DNA of 64,000 bases from Tuberibacillus sp. Marseille-P3662 (GTDB taxonomy: Bacteria > Bacillota > Bacilli > Bacillales > Sporolactobacillaceae), in the NCBI RefSeq assembly GCF_900178005.1, contig NZ_FXBS01000002.1, positions 62,001 through 126,000 of the forward strand, given 5' to 3'. Position numbers and translations under genes: made by a program. A model generated the notes under the pieces. It worked only from the letters and a program-made list of their open reading frames with translations. It had not been told where the DNA came from and did not search any database. Positions 27,732 to 35,825 of the stretch are shown here, one piece after another. Each line of letters begins with the position of its first letter. Position 1 is the stretch's first letter.

Positions 27732-27932
27732 TTTTCCTCACCTCTTTTGAAATCTTAACACTTATATTAATATAAAGATTCAGACAATACCATAGAAAAA
27801 ATATGTTTTTTTCTATGTATTCATATGATTAAAAAATAAATAGAGAAAATGCGCTGGCACACACGGAAATATTTTTGCGTTGCATAGATTTGTATGATTA
27901 AGTTTGGACAGTTCCGCTTATTTTTCTAATAT

Positions 27933-27968
27933 AAAAAAATCCCTTTGCGCTATCGTTGCACAAAGGGA
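27933..27968 (-). terminator. Terminator of the sulfolipid-type operon
   Basis: Minus-strand arms TCCCTTTGTGC and GCGCAAAGGGA with a short loop are followed by seven T residues, 12 bases past the gtrA-like stop. Confidence 0.9.
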
Positions 27969-27979
27969 AATCCTTTTCT

Positions 27980-28435
27980 TTAATTAGATCTTGCCTTTCC
28001 TTTCCGAAAGACAATCCATTTCATAAATATAAAGCTGGCAGTTGCCGAAACAAACATCGCCAAGCCTTTCGCGACATTGTCCACTAACCACTTAGGTAGG
28101 CCGATCCAATTCAATAACTGATTACCTAGAAAAAAGGTCAGATTACTAATGAACAAGCTGGCTATCGCTTGCAAAACAAACCAAATTTTTTGCTTGGACC
28201 AGCCCTTTTTGACATTATCACGAAATGTAAAACGGGCATTCCATATATAGCTATTTAATACCGCAAGAAAGTAGGAAATGGAGTTATATAACAGGAGTAA
28301 TCCACCCTGCTCCGTTGGCCATAACCACAAAAGCAGGTTAAAACTAGCAATATCAATGATCCCATTAGTGATACCAATTAAATTAAATTGTGTGTATTGC
28401 ATGATGACCTTCTTTAAACGGTCTGTCAATGTCAT
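27980..28435 (-). CDS. GtrA family membrane protein
   Basis: 151 residues with four helices. The family pattern is QFNLIGITNGIIDIASFNLL at the start, SYFLAVLNSYIWNARFTF in the middle and WIVFRKGK at the end. GtrA-like proteins are thought to move lipid-linked sugars, or assist glycosylation, across the membrane. The gene is the last of three after the sqdB-like and sqdX-like genes, 24 bases past the latter, so a role with a glycolipid is reasonable. Confidence 0.85.
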   Translation of the reverse strand: MTLTDRLKKVIMQYTQFNLIGITNGIIDIASFNLLLWLWPTEQGGLLLLYNSISYFLAVLNSYIWNARFTFRDNVKKGWSKQKIWFVLQAIASLFISNLTFFLGNQLLNWIGLPKWLVDNVAKGLAMFVSATASFIFMKWIVFRKGKARSN

Positions 28436-28459
28436 ACTCTGTAACAGCTCCGACCTGCT

Positions 28460-29617
28460 TTAATGATCATTCTCGCCTTTGACCTCATAGACCCACTCTG
28501 CGCCCTTTTCTTGAAGGACTTGATGATAAAAATCAAGCAGCTGTTTTGATTGACCCGACCATCCCAAATCAGCACTCACTTCTCGGGCTTGTTCAGAAAT
28601 GGCATCACGCAAAGATTTATCATTCAATTTCTCGAGTGTTTTAACAAAATCACCTGGAACCTCAGGATCATATAACAATCCGGATACACCGTCTTCAACT
28701 TGCTCGCATGTCGGCCCGCTCTTGGCAGCGACCATTGGCAGTCCGGACGCCATAGCCTCTAAAATCACCAATCCTAGCGTTTCCGTTGTTGACGGAAAAA
28801 CAAAAGCGTCCGAAGAAGCAAAGGCTTGAGACAACTCATCACCATGAAGAAACCCAGTAAACACCACGTTCCTTCCTTGAAAATGGTCCTCCAAGGATGC
28901 TCTATAGGGTCCATCCCCTACAATGGCAAGGCCAAAATCGGGGTTACGATCTAAACAGTCGCGGATTTTTTCTATTTCTTTTTCTGCCGCTAACCGGCCG
29001 ACATATAGGAGCAATGTTTTAGCTGGATTACCGTTTGATAAGCGATGCCTCATATCCTCACTGTAAAAGTCAGGATGAAACCGCTCCGTATCAACCCCGC
29101 GTTTCCACACTTCAACATTCTTAAATCGTTGTTCCTTTAATTCAGACGCAACAGACTGGGAGGTGCATAAATTCAAGTCAGCCCGATTATGTAACAGCCG
29201 AAAATACCACCATAATACCGGTTTGACAAAAGATACACGGTAATAATCAGCATATTTGGGTATATGAGTATGATAGGAAGCGACAAGCGGCCATTTCCCC
29301 CATCGCCCATAAAACATGCCCGCTGCCCCCATTAAAGCGGGATTAACAACGTGAACAAGATCAGGGGCAAATTGCTTCAGAGCTCGTCCAATTTTTCTGT
29401 TTGGATAGGCAAATTTTTTGTGTCCTTTATATAAGAAAAACGAACGAGCTGGGATACCAACGACCTTGGCTCCTTCAAATTCTTTGACACCTAGGTCCGG
29501 AGCGATAATCAATACCTCATGCCCCTGTTCTTGAATCCATCTAATCGAATGACAAAGCCTAGTCACAATGCCATCGGTTGAAGGTAGAAAGGTTTCAGTT
29601 ACAATTGCAATTTTCAT
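28460..29617 (-). CDS. sqdX: GT4 glycosyltransferase, SqdX-like sulfoquinovosyltransferase
   Basis: 385 residues, GT-B fold. The start KIAIVTETFLPSTDGIVTRL, the block FAPDLVHVVNPALMGAAGM, VASYHTHIPKYADYY, NLCTSQSVASEL and VWKRGVDTERFHP match what is known of cyanobacterial SqdX better than general mannosyltransferases. The donor-binding motif is ATTET in the form PSTTETLGLVILEAMASGLP. SqdX transfers sulfoquinovose from UDP to diacylglycerol. The gene follows sqdB by 32 bases. Confidence in the name rests on this pairing. A different diacylglycerol glycosyltransferase is the alternative. Confidence 0.78.
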   Translation of the reverse strand: MKIAIVTETFLPSTDGIVTRLCHSIRWIQEQGHEVLIIAPDLGVKEFEGAKVVGIPARSFFLYKGHKKFAYPNRKIGRALKQFAPDLVHVVNPALMGAAGMFYGRWGKWPLVASYHTHIPKYADYYRVSFVKPVLWWYFRLLHNRADLNLCTSQSVASELKEQRFKNVEVWKRGVDTERFHPDFYSEDMRHRLSNGNPAKTLLLYVGRLAAEKEIEKIRDCLDRNPDFGLAIVGDGPYRASLEDHFQGRNVVFTGFLHGDELSQAFASSDAFVFPSTTETLGLVILEAMASGLPMVAAKSGPTCEQVEDGVSGLLYDPEVPGDFVKTLEKLNDKSLRDAISEQAREVSADLGWSGQSKQLLDFYHQVLQEKGAEWVYEVKGENDH

Positions 29618-29649
29618 ACTTAATTCCCCGCCTTAATGGTCTTTCAGGT

Positions 29650-30795
29650 CTACCAAGTAATTTGCGGCATAACATTTTCTTTAATCACGCGATCCTTATG
29701 CTTAATCACAGTTTTGAGAATGTTCCTTAACACATCATCTGTTAGTAAATGGGGTTCTAAACCTAGATCAATTAAGTTCGTGTTAATGGCTTTATAGTAA
29801 TGATCTTCTTTCTCGACACGAGGATTATTCAGACGGCCAATCTCTGCCTGAAGCCCCTCTTCTTTGGCGATATTTTGCACTCTTTCAGCAAGATCAAGGA
29901 CAGAGAAGTCTTCAGTGAACTGGTTGAATACCCGAAACTCCCCTTGATCAGCCGGTTCTTCTGCGGCAATTTGAATGCACCGAACCGTATCAGCAATATT
30001 TAAAAACGCACGTGTTTGTTTTCCCGAGCCATATACAGTCAAATCGTGTCCGATGGCCGCTTGAATTAAGAAGCGGTTAAGCGCGGTACCAAACACGGCA
30101 TCATAATCCAGACGATTGACTAAGCCTGGATCCATCATTGTTTCTTCGGTATGCAGTCCGTAAACAATCCCCTGGTTCAAATCTGTGACACGAAGTCCCC
30201 ACGTTTTACAGGCGAACATGAGATTGTGACTATCATGAACCTTAGACAAATGATACATTGATCCAGGTTGTTTTGGATAAGGAAGGACATCTTCCCGGCC
30301 ATTATGTTCGACACGGAGATAACCTTCTTCAATGTCAATATTCGGTTGCCCATACTCTCCCATTGTTCCCAATTTAATCAGATGACAATCAGGAGCCATT
30401 TCGCGAATCGCGTAAATCACATTTAATGTACCAACAACATTATTGGTTTGTGTGAACACAGCATGTTCACGGTCAATCATTGAATAAGGCGCCGAGCGCT
30501 GTTCTGCAAAGTGGACAAAAGCCTCAGGCTTTGTTTGCTTCATGACCTCACGTAAAAAATCATAAGACGTGAGATCGCCTTTATAAATATCAATGTTTTT
30601 ACCTGTTATCTTTTTCCAAATAGCCACCCGATTTTCCAATGACTCAATGGGAGTTAATGAATTCGACTTTAATTCATCGTCCCATGTCCGTCGAGCTTGA
30701 CTATCTAAGATAGCGACATCGTGACCTTGGTTGGATAAATACAATGCCGTTGGCCATCCACAAAAGCCGTCCCCGCCTGCAACTAGTATTTTCAT
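29650..30795 (-). CDS. sqdB: UDP-sulfoquinovose synthase, SqdB/SQD1-like
   Basis: 381 residues, extended SDR fold. The NAD loop is LVAGGDGFCGWPTALYLS, in which GFCGWPT is typical of SQD1/SqdB. The active-site Thr-Tyr-Lys arrangement fits GTMGEYG and MYHLSKVHDSHN. VHFAEQRSAPYSMIDREHA is another SQD1 hallmark. The enzyme makes UDP-sulfoquinovose from UDP-glucose and sulfite. GGAGGAAAATGAA precedes the ATG. With the downstream SqdX-like enzyme it would give the sulfolipid SQDG, best known from photosynthetic membranes but here in a spore former. First gene of the operon. Confidence 0.88.
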   Translation of the reverse strand: MKILVAGGDGFCGWPTALYLSNQGHDVAILDSQARRTWDDELKSNSLTPIESLENRVAIWKKITGKNIDIYKGDLTSYDFLREVMKQTKPEAFVHFAEQRSAPYSMIDREHAVFTQTNNVVGTLNVIYAIREMAPDCHLIKLGTMGEYGQPNIDIEEGYLRVEHNGREDVLPYPKQPGSMYHLSKVHDSHNLMFACKTWGLRVTDLNQGIVYGLHTEETMMDPGLVNRLDYDAVFGTALNRFLIQAAIGHDLTVYGSGKQTRAFLNIADTVRCIQIAAEEPADQGEFRVFNQFTEDFSVLDLAERVQNIAKEEGLQAEIGRLNNPRVEKEDHYYKAINTNLIDLGLEPHLLTDDVLRNILKTVIKHKDRVIKENVMPQITW

Positions 30796-31028
30796 TTCAT
30801 TTTCCTCCTGGCTTATCTTTGATAAAATAAGTCATTTTCAGACTTAGATAACATAACCACAAATGATTCAAACATCGTTTTATGGTGCACTGCTCTTTTT
30901 ATGCCATAGAATCCTGCTAGTGTCAAAGCTAATCTAGTTCGTTCTCATTTTAACATACGCCTAGTATTTATGCGGGGACGCTTATCATAAGTTTTAATTT
31001 TTGTAAGGATTCCCTCTGTTGTTATACT

Positions 31029-31337
31029 TTATCCCTCAACTTTTTCATCATTATTAGGGATGACATGGGCATCAATTTGAAGGGGTTCAAGCATCCATCC
31101 CTTAGTTGACTCTAAAAAGTTGTTAAAATGCTCACTTCTCTTATGCTTGTCAATAGCAGCCTGGTCAGCCCATTTTTCTAAGGTCATAAACGTATTTGTC
31201 TCGTCCACCGCTTCAAAAAGACGATAACCGAGATTACCCTCCTCTGCTTGCGATTGCTTCACAGCCCGGTCTGCTTTTTCAAGGAATTCAGACCGATGTT
31301 CTGGGTTAATTTTTATCCATCCATGTATGATCACCAT
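31029..31337 (-). CDS. Antibiotic biosynthesis monooxygenase (ABM) domain protein
   Basis: 102 residues with the ferredoxin-like ABM fold: IIHGWIKINPEHRSEFLEKA, then GNLGYRLFEAVDETNTFMTL, EKWADQAAIDKHKRSEHFNN. Members include small heme-degrading or quinol-oxidising enzymes. The catalytic type cannot be set from sequence. GGAGG stands 8 bases before the ATG at 31337. It follows a TetR gene by 19 bases, so they form one transcript and it is probably controlled by that regulator. Confidence 0.85.
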   Translation of the reverse strand: MVIIHGWIKINPEHRSEFLEKADRAVKQSQAEEGNLGYRLFEAVDETNTFMTLEKWADQAAIDKHKRSEHFNNFLESTKGWMLEPLQIDAHVIPNNDEKVEG

Positions 31338-31356
31338 TGTAGTTACCTCCAGCATT

Positions 31357-31941
31357 TCAACTTTTATTCCCCTTAATTCCGTATAAAACGAAGTTACTAA
31401 CTTCGCGAATCATGTCAGGCGTAAAGTGATTGACTTCAGTCTTGTCATGAATTTCTTTGTGCGTAGTCATCGCTAATACAGCCGAAATCATGCCAACAGT
31501 AAATAAAAAGAAGTCGGAAATTGTATGAATGTCACCTTGACGAATTCTTCGTTCAATTTCCATCTCTTCTGGACGTTCACGGTGAATCTGCTGCACATAT
31601 TGCGTGGATAATTCAGGGTGATGATAGGTTTCATTAAATAATATCTCAAACTGTTCCCGGTTGTTTTGAATTAGGGCTAGCAAATTTGTGACATACCGCT
31701 CAATTAGGGCCTCAAGAGAGAGGTGACTCACGTCTTCTGTAGAAGTGGTTAACTCTGTTTTCGGCGTGACACAGGCTAATAACAACGCCTTCTTGCTCTC
31801 AAAATATTTGTAGATGGTGGCTTCTGATATATCACAAACCTTTGCGATTTCACTTGTTTTTGTTGCGTCGAAACCTTTTTTTGCAAACAACGCCCTTGAA
31901 TGCTTAAGAATGAATTGTTTTGTTTTTTCACCTTTATTCAC
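31357..31941 (-). CDS. TetR/AcrR family transcriptional regulator
   Basis: 194 residues. The HTH is FDATKTSEIAKVCDISEATI followed by YKYFESKKALLL. The C-terminal ligand domain has no family-specific motif that I recognise. The GTG at 31941 is chosen because AGGGGG lies 6 bases before it. An ATG six bases earlier sits directly on that site. A perfect 24-bp palindrome 22 bases upstream is the likely autoregulatory operator. Downstream is the ABM gene, upstream an SDR in the same direction. Confidence 0.88.
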   Translation of the reverse strand: MNKGEKTKQFILKHSRALFAKKGFDATKTSEIAKVCDISEATIYKYFESKKALLLACVTPKTELTTSTEDVSHLSLEALIERYVTNLLALIQNNREQFEILFNETYHHPELSTQYVQQIHRERPEEMEIERRIRQGDIHTISDFFLFTVGMISAVLAMTTHKEIHDKTEVNHFTPDMIREVSNFVLYGIKGNKS

Positions 31942-31963
31942 ACTCATCCCCCTAGACAATCAT

Positions 31964-31987
31964 TAGACCAGCTGATCAGCTGGTCTA
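31964..31987. promoter_or_regulatory. Perfect 24-bp palindrome, candidate TetR operator
   Basis: Half-site TAGACCAGCTGA is repeated exactly as its reverse complement with no spacer. It lies between the SDR stop and the TetR start, with no T-run, so an operator is more likely than a terminator. Confidence 0.7.
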
Positions 31988-31996
31988 TTAACATAG

Positions 31997-32746
31997 CTAT
32001 TTGAATTCAGCATAGCCATCATCAAGCATGACAATGCTACCGTTAATAACATTAGCTTCATCTAATGACAGTAGATAAACAGCATCAGCAATAGCTTCTG
32101 GCTGAATCAATTCATGTCTCATTTGATGACTTTCTAAAGTTTCCGTCAGACCTGCATCTTTATAACCTTGAATAATCGGTGTATCAACACCGCCTGGGGC
32201 GACACCAACGACACGGATGCCATACTCTGCAAGCTCAAGCGCACCGGTTTGTGTCGCCATTTTCACAGCCCCTTTGGAAACTTGATAGGCAAAAGTCCCC
32301 TGAGACGCTAAGAACCCAAAAACAGAAGCTGTATTAATAATCACACCTTTGATACCGAGTTCTTTCATTTTCTTACCAGCAGCAATCAGCCCATAAACAA
32401 CACCATGTTGGTTAACGCCAATCACCTTATGATAGTCTTCAATTTTTTGCTCTAACAGCGGCCCTTGAACACCAATACCCGCATTGTTATACATAACATC
32501 TATGCGGCCGTATGTCTCAACGGCTTTCTCCACAAGGGCCTCAACCTCTTCCGGCTTGGAAACGTCCGTTTTAACAAACGTCGCTTCACCGCCCTCTGAC
32601 TGAATCATGTCAACTGTTTCTTGACCGCCTGATTCATCAAAATCGGCAACCACCACTTGGTCACCTTTTTTAGCAAATTTTAAACATCCTTCTCGACCTA
32701 TCCCGCTGGCACCACCTGTTACGACTGTTACTCGCTTTGTTGTCAC
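31997..32746 (-). CDS. Short-chain dehydrogenase/reductase
   Basis: 249 residues, classical SDR. TGGASGIGREGCLKFA binds the cofactor, with VVADFDES (Asp after the second strand) pointing to NAD rather than NADP. NNAGIG, the Ser in NTASVFGFLASQG and YQVSK complete the active site. The end GSIVMLDDGYAEFK is usual for glucose-1-dehydrogenase-like members. A 24-bp palindrome lies upstream over the probable promoter. Possibly regulated by the adjacent TetR protein. Substrate unknown. Confidence 0.88.
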   Translation of the reverse strand: MTTKRVTVVTGGASGIGREGCLKFAKKGDQVVVADFDESGGQETVDMIQSEGGEATFVKTDVSKPEEVEALVEKAVETYGRIDVMYNNAGIGVQGPLLEQKIEDYHKVIGVNQHGVVYGLIAAGKKMKELGIKGVIINTASVFGFLASQGTFAYQVSKGAVKMATQTGALELAEYGIRVVGVAPGGVDTPIIQGYKDAGLTETLESHQMRHELIQPEAIADAVYLLSLDEANVINGSIVMLDDGYAEFK

Positions 32747-32771
32747 AATTATAACCTCCTGTCCAAAATAA

Positions 32772-32795
32772 AAAAGTAAGTAAATACTTACTTTT
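32772..32795. promoter_or_regulatory. 24-bp palindrome upstream of the SDR, candidate operator
   Basis: AAAAGTAAGT and ACTTACTTTT flank AAAT, giving a near-perfect dyad 26 bases before the SDR start, as expected for a repressor site. It differs in sequence from the palindrome at 31964, so a second regulator may be involved. Confidence 0.6.
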
Positions 32796-32946
32796 AATAA
32801 GGCCCATTATATGCTTCTTGACTATGATGCACAAGCTATTGGGCTTGTTATGCCAAACAAGCCCAAATTATAAGTTAACTGAAGTATACGGTTTAAAAAC
32901 TAAACAAGAAATGAGTTGATCATGAGGTTGTGTTTAAATCACTTTC

Positions 32947-33330
32947 TTACACCCAACTGCTAAGATCTGTATGAAGGTGCTCCAACCATTCAACATATGT
33001 TTGATACATGTCACTTTGTAGAAATTGCTTTAACATATTATCTTCAGGCCCGAAGAAAAACGCTTTATCATTGTGATAATTCACAAGGTTTGTGTAAGAC
33101 ACTTTCGTAAAATGATGATCTAATGTATAGCGAAACTTATTGAGCGGATCACAAACAAAACGAACGGTAAACACTTCATTTTGCGGCAATAATCTGATCG
33201 GTGTCGGCAATAACAAATAAGGATGGTCCAATCGATCGAATCCGATAAAAAAGTCTCCCGGGTCTTCTTCCCGACTTGGCATCCGATTCATGATAGATTC
33301 TACAAGTAATTGATAGACTGACGCTCCCAT
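32947..33330 (-). CDS. Hypothetical soluble protein, 127 residues
   Basis: A start MGASVYQLLVESIMNRMPSR is followed by a Phe/His-rich core (FRYTLDHHFTKVSYTNLVNY, HNDKAFFFGPEDNMLKQFL) and an end in EWLEHLHTDLSSWV. No recognised family and no membrane segment. The ATG at 33330 is used because GGAGG lies 8 bases upstream, whereas the ATG six bases earlier is too close. It is divergent from selU with about 230 bases between. Confidence 0.65.
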   Translation of the reverse strand: MGASVYQLLVESIMNRMPSREEDPGDFFIGFDRLDHPYLLLPTPIRLLPQNEVFTVRFVCDPLNKFRYTLDHHFTKVSYTNLVNYHNDKAFFFGPEDNMLKQFLQSDMYQTYVEWLEHLHTDLSSWV

Positions 33331-33565
33331 TGTCATAACCTCCCTAAGGGTTGCACCATTTTTCCCGAACAGTGCTTTTACTCTATCTCTATGTTCACCA
33401 ATCTCTTAATAGAATATACTTTCATAAAAAAATCATAGATTGGTTCATGATCTGAGCCGAGACCCTCTTTTTTACAAACCATACTTTTTTCATTAAAATT
33501 AATATAATGAGCCTATAATTTATCGTAGCTATAAATGGTTCGTAGCATAGAAAGGTGGATATAGA

Positions 33566-34615
33566 TTGTTTCAAGATATCACGTTAGATAAGTTATTCAC
33601 TTTAGAAAATAAGCAAGAACTTGCATTAATTGATGTACGTTCACCTTCTGAATATAAGGATGCCACCATCCCTGGCAGCTATAATATACCTTTATTTTCT
33701 GACGAAGAAAGAGCTGAAGTTGGAACGCTTTATAAGCAAGTCAGTAAGGAAGCGGCTAAAGAACGGGGGCTTGAAATTGTCTCAGCCAAACTTCCACAGT
33801 TCATTAAACAATTTGGTCAGATCAATACAGAGCATAAGGCTGTATTCTGCTGGCGAGGCGGTATGCGCAGTCGAACCACCGCAACCGTTCTCGATTTAAT
33901 GGGGATCCATGCTTATCGTTTACAAGGCGGTATCAGAGCCTACCGAGAGTGGGTTGTAAAGACGCTTGAAGAAATAGATTTCAAGCCAGAAGCCTTCGTC
34001 CTCAATGGCTATACCGGAACCGGCAAGACGATAATCTTACAGCGCCTCGAGCAAGAAGGCCACCCTATCTTAGATTTGGAAGGCATGGCTAATCACAGAG
34101 GCTCTGTCTTTGGACAAATTGGTCTTGAACCCCACAACCAAAAAACCTTCGACGCCCTTCTCGTTGAAAAAGTGCTCCATCTGCAAGCATCGCCCTATGT
34201 GCTGTTAGAAGCGGAAAGCAAACGGATCGGTAAATCGGTCCTCCCAGAGTTTCTCCTTAAGAAAAAAGAACAGGGAACACAAATATTTATAGACATGCCC
34301 TTAGAAGAACGGGTCCAGAATATTTTAGAAGAATACCGTCCTTGGGAGCATCACAACCAATGTCTTGAAGCATTTCGTATTATTAAAAAGCGCATTCACA
34401 CACCCATCGCAACACAAATAGACAACGATTTACAAGCTGGCCATTATGAATCTGCCGTTAGTCTCATGCTTGACTATTATTATGACCGCCGCTATGAACA
34501 CGCTGCGGAGCAATACCCAGATGACCGTAGCGTTACCATTCAAGTCAAGAATATTGATGAAGCGGTTCAAGTGATTCGCGACAAGGTTCAGACAAATGCT
34601 AACATGAGTGAGTAG
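33566..34615 (+). CDS. mnmH: tRNA 2-selenouridine synthase (SelU/MnmH)
   Basis: 349 residues. The N-terminal rhodanese domain carries the catalytic cysteine in VFCWRGGMRSRT (about residue 98). The C-terminal P-loop domain carries NGYTGTGKTIILQRLEQEG. This two-domain order is unique to SelU/YbbB, which swaps sulfur for selenium in the wobble 2-thiouridine of tRNAs for Lys, Glu and Gln, via a geranylated intermediate and selenophosphate. It therefore depends on SelD, encoded about 15 kb away. A TTG start at 33566 follows AAAGGTGG by 7-8 bases. Confidence 0.95.
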   Translation: MFQDITLDKLFTLENKQELALIDVRSPSEYKDATIPGSYNIPLFSDEERAEVGTLYKQVSKEAAKERGLEIVSAKLPQFIKQFGQINTEHKAVFCWRGGMRSRTTATVLDLMGIHAYRLQGGIRAYREWVVKTLEEIDFKPEAFVLNGYTGTGKTIILQRLEQEGHPILDLEGMANHRGSVFGQIGLEPHNQKTFDALLVEKVLHLQASPYVLLEAESKRIGKSVLPEFLLKKKEQGTQIFIDMPLEERVQNILEEYRPWEHHNQCLEAFRIIKKRIHTPIATQIDNDLQAGHYESAVSLMLDYYYDRRYEHAAEQYPDDRSVTIQVKNIDEAVQVIRDKVQTNANMSE

Positions 34616-34678
34616 GTTCCTATATTTTTGTGCATAATGACCTAGCAAGCTTGACTTAAAAGGATTGGAGGCATTCCT

Positions 34679-35686
34679 ATGAAGGCACATGTTCTTAACA
34701 CTTATGGTGAATCGGCTACATTCGAAACGGTTGAAATGGCTCGACCAGAAACGACGTCGGGACACGTATTAATCCGAGTTGCGGCTTCAAGTGTGAACCC
34801 CTTGGATGTCGGCATCCGTAAAGGCGCCCCTAGCATTTTTGCCCCGGAATTGCCTGCGGTTATTCATGGAGATGTCGCAGGTGTGATTGAAAATGTCGGT
34901 GAAGGTGTGACCCAATTTCAACCTGGTGATGAAATCTATGCCTGTGCAGGAGGAGTTAGGGGGACTGCCGGTGGTGCCCTCGCGGATTATATGCTGGCTG
35001 ACGCCGACTTAGTCGCCCATAAACCTCATTCTCTATCAATGAAAGAGGCCGCTAGTCTCCCGTTGGTCACTTTAACAGCTTGGGAAGGGTTAATTGATCG
35101 AGCTAATATCCAAGCTGGACAAAAAGTGTTAATTCACGGCGGCACGGGCGGTGTTGGCCATGTTGCCATCCAAATTGCCAAGTGGGCAGGTGCCACTGTT
35201 TATGCGACCGCTTCTTCCGAGGATAAATTGGCGATAGCAAAAGACTTGGGTTCTGACCATGTGATTAATTACCGAGCAGAAAGCGTTCAAGATTATGTAG
35301 AAAAATATACGGATGGAAAAGGCTTTGACGTTGTATTCGATACCGTTGGCGGCAAAAATTTGGACCAATCTATTGAGGCCGCAGCCCTTTATGGTGATGT
35401 GATTAACATTCTATCAGGCTCTGAACACGATTTATCCCTTTTGAGCCCTAAAGGAATCACCCTTCATGGGGTCCTCATGTTGATTCCTCTCCTTCATAAC
35501 ATGAAGCGTGATCATCATGGAAAGGTTCTATCTAAGGCTGCTGAACTTGTGGAGCAAGGACAGCTTCGACCGTTAGTTGATAAGCGTTCCTTTAACTTTG
35601 GTGAAGTCGCTGACGCCCATCAATACCTCGAGTCTGGAGAAGCCATTGGCAAAGTCACTTTAACCAACCCAAATTTTAGTAAGTAA
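34679..35686 (+). CDS. NADP-dependent quinone oxidoreductase-like MDR protein
   Basis: 335 residues of the zinc-less medium-chain reductase family. The GroES-like half has ASSVNPLDVGIRKG, and the cofactor loop is VLIHGGTGGVGHVAIQIAKW (about 150). GFDVVFDTVGG and the C-terminal SGEAIGKVTL are typical for quinone reductases and crotonyl-CoA-type enzymes. No zinc ligands are seen. GGAGGCATTCCT precedes the ATG. It is 63 bases past selU and might share its transcript, though no functional link is evident. Confidence 0.88.
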   Translation: MKAHVLNTYGESATFETVEMARPETTSGHVLIRVAASSVNPLDVGIRKGAPSIFAPELPAVIHGDVAGVIENVGEGVTQFQPGDEIYACAGGVRGTAGGALADYMLADADLVAHKPHSLSMKEAASLPLVTLTAWEGLIDRANIQAGQKVLIHGGTGGVGHVAIQIAKWAGATVYATASSEDKLAIAKDLGSDHVINYRAESVQDYVEKYTDGKGFDVVFDTVGGKNLDQSIEAAALYGDVINILSGSEHDLSLLSPKGITLHGVLMLIPLLHNMKRDHHGKVLSKAAELVEQGQLRPLVDKRSFNFGEVADAHQYLESGEAIGKVTLTNPNFSK

Positions 35687-35709
35687 GTCCCTTAGGTTAT
35701 CTAAGGGAC
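35687..35709 (+). terminator. Short perfect hairpin after the MDR gene
   Basis: GTCCCTTAG and CTAAGGGAC pair over 9 bases with a 5-base loop, two bases after the stop, but no T-run follows. It may be a weak terminator or an mRNA stabiliser. Confidence 0.45.
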
Positions 35710-35758
35710 GACCTCCCCCTAAATTCCCTTTCCCTCATGATTTCATAATATTAAAAGT

Positions 35759-35788
35759 CCGACAATTATAGTAAAATAGAGATATGAT
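35759..35788 (+). promoter_or_regulatory. Candidate sigma-A promoter of the glmS-like gene
   Basis: CCGACA (35759-35764), an 18-base spacer and TATGAT (35783-35788) lie 37 bases before the ATG. No glmS ribozyme core is seen in this short leader. Confidence 0.5.
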
Positions 35789-35825
35789 ACAAGTACGTTG
35801 ATTCAAGTGATGCGAGGTGACGAGA

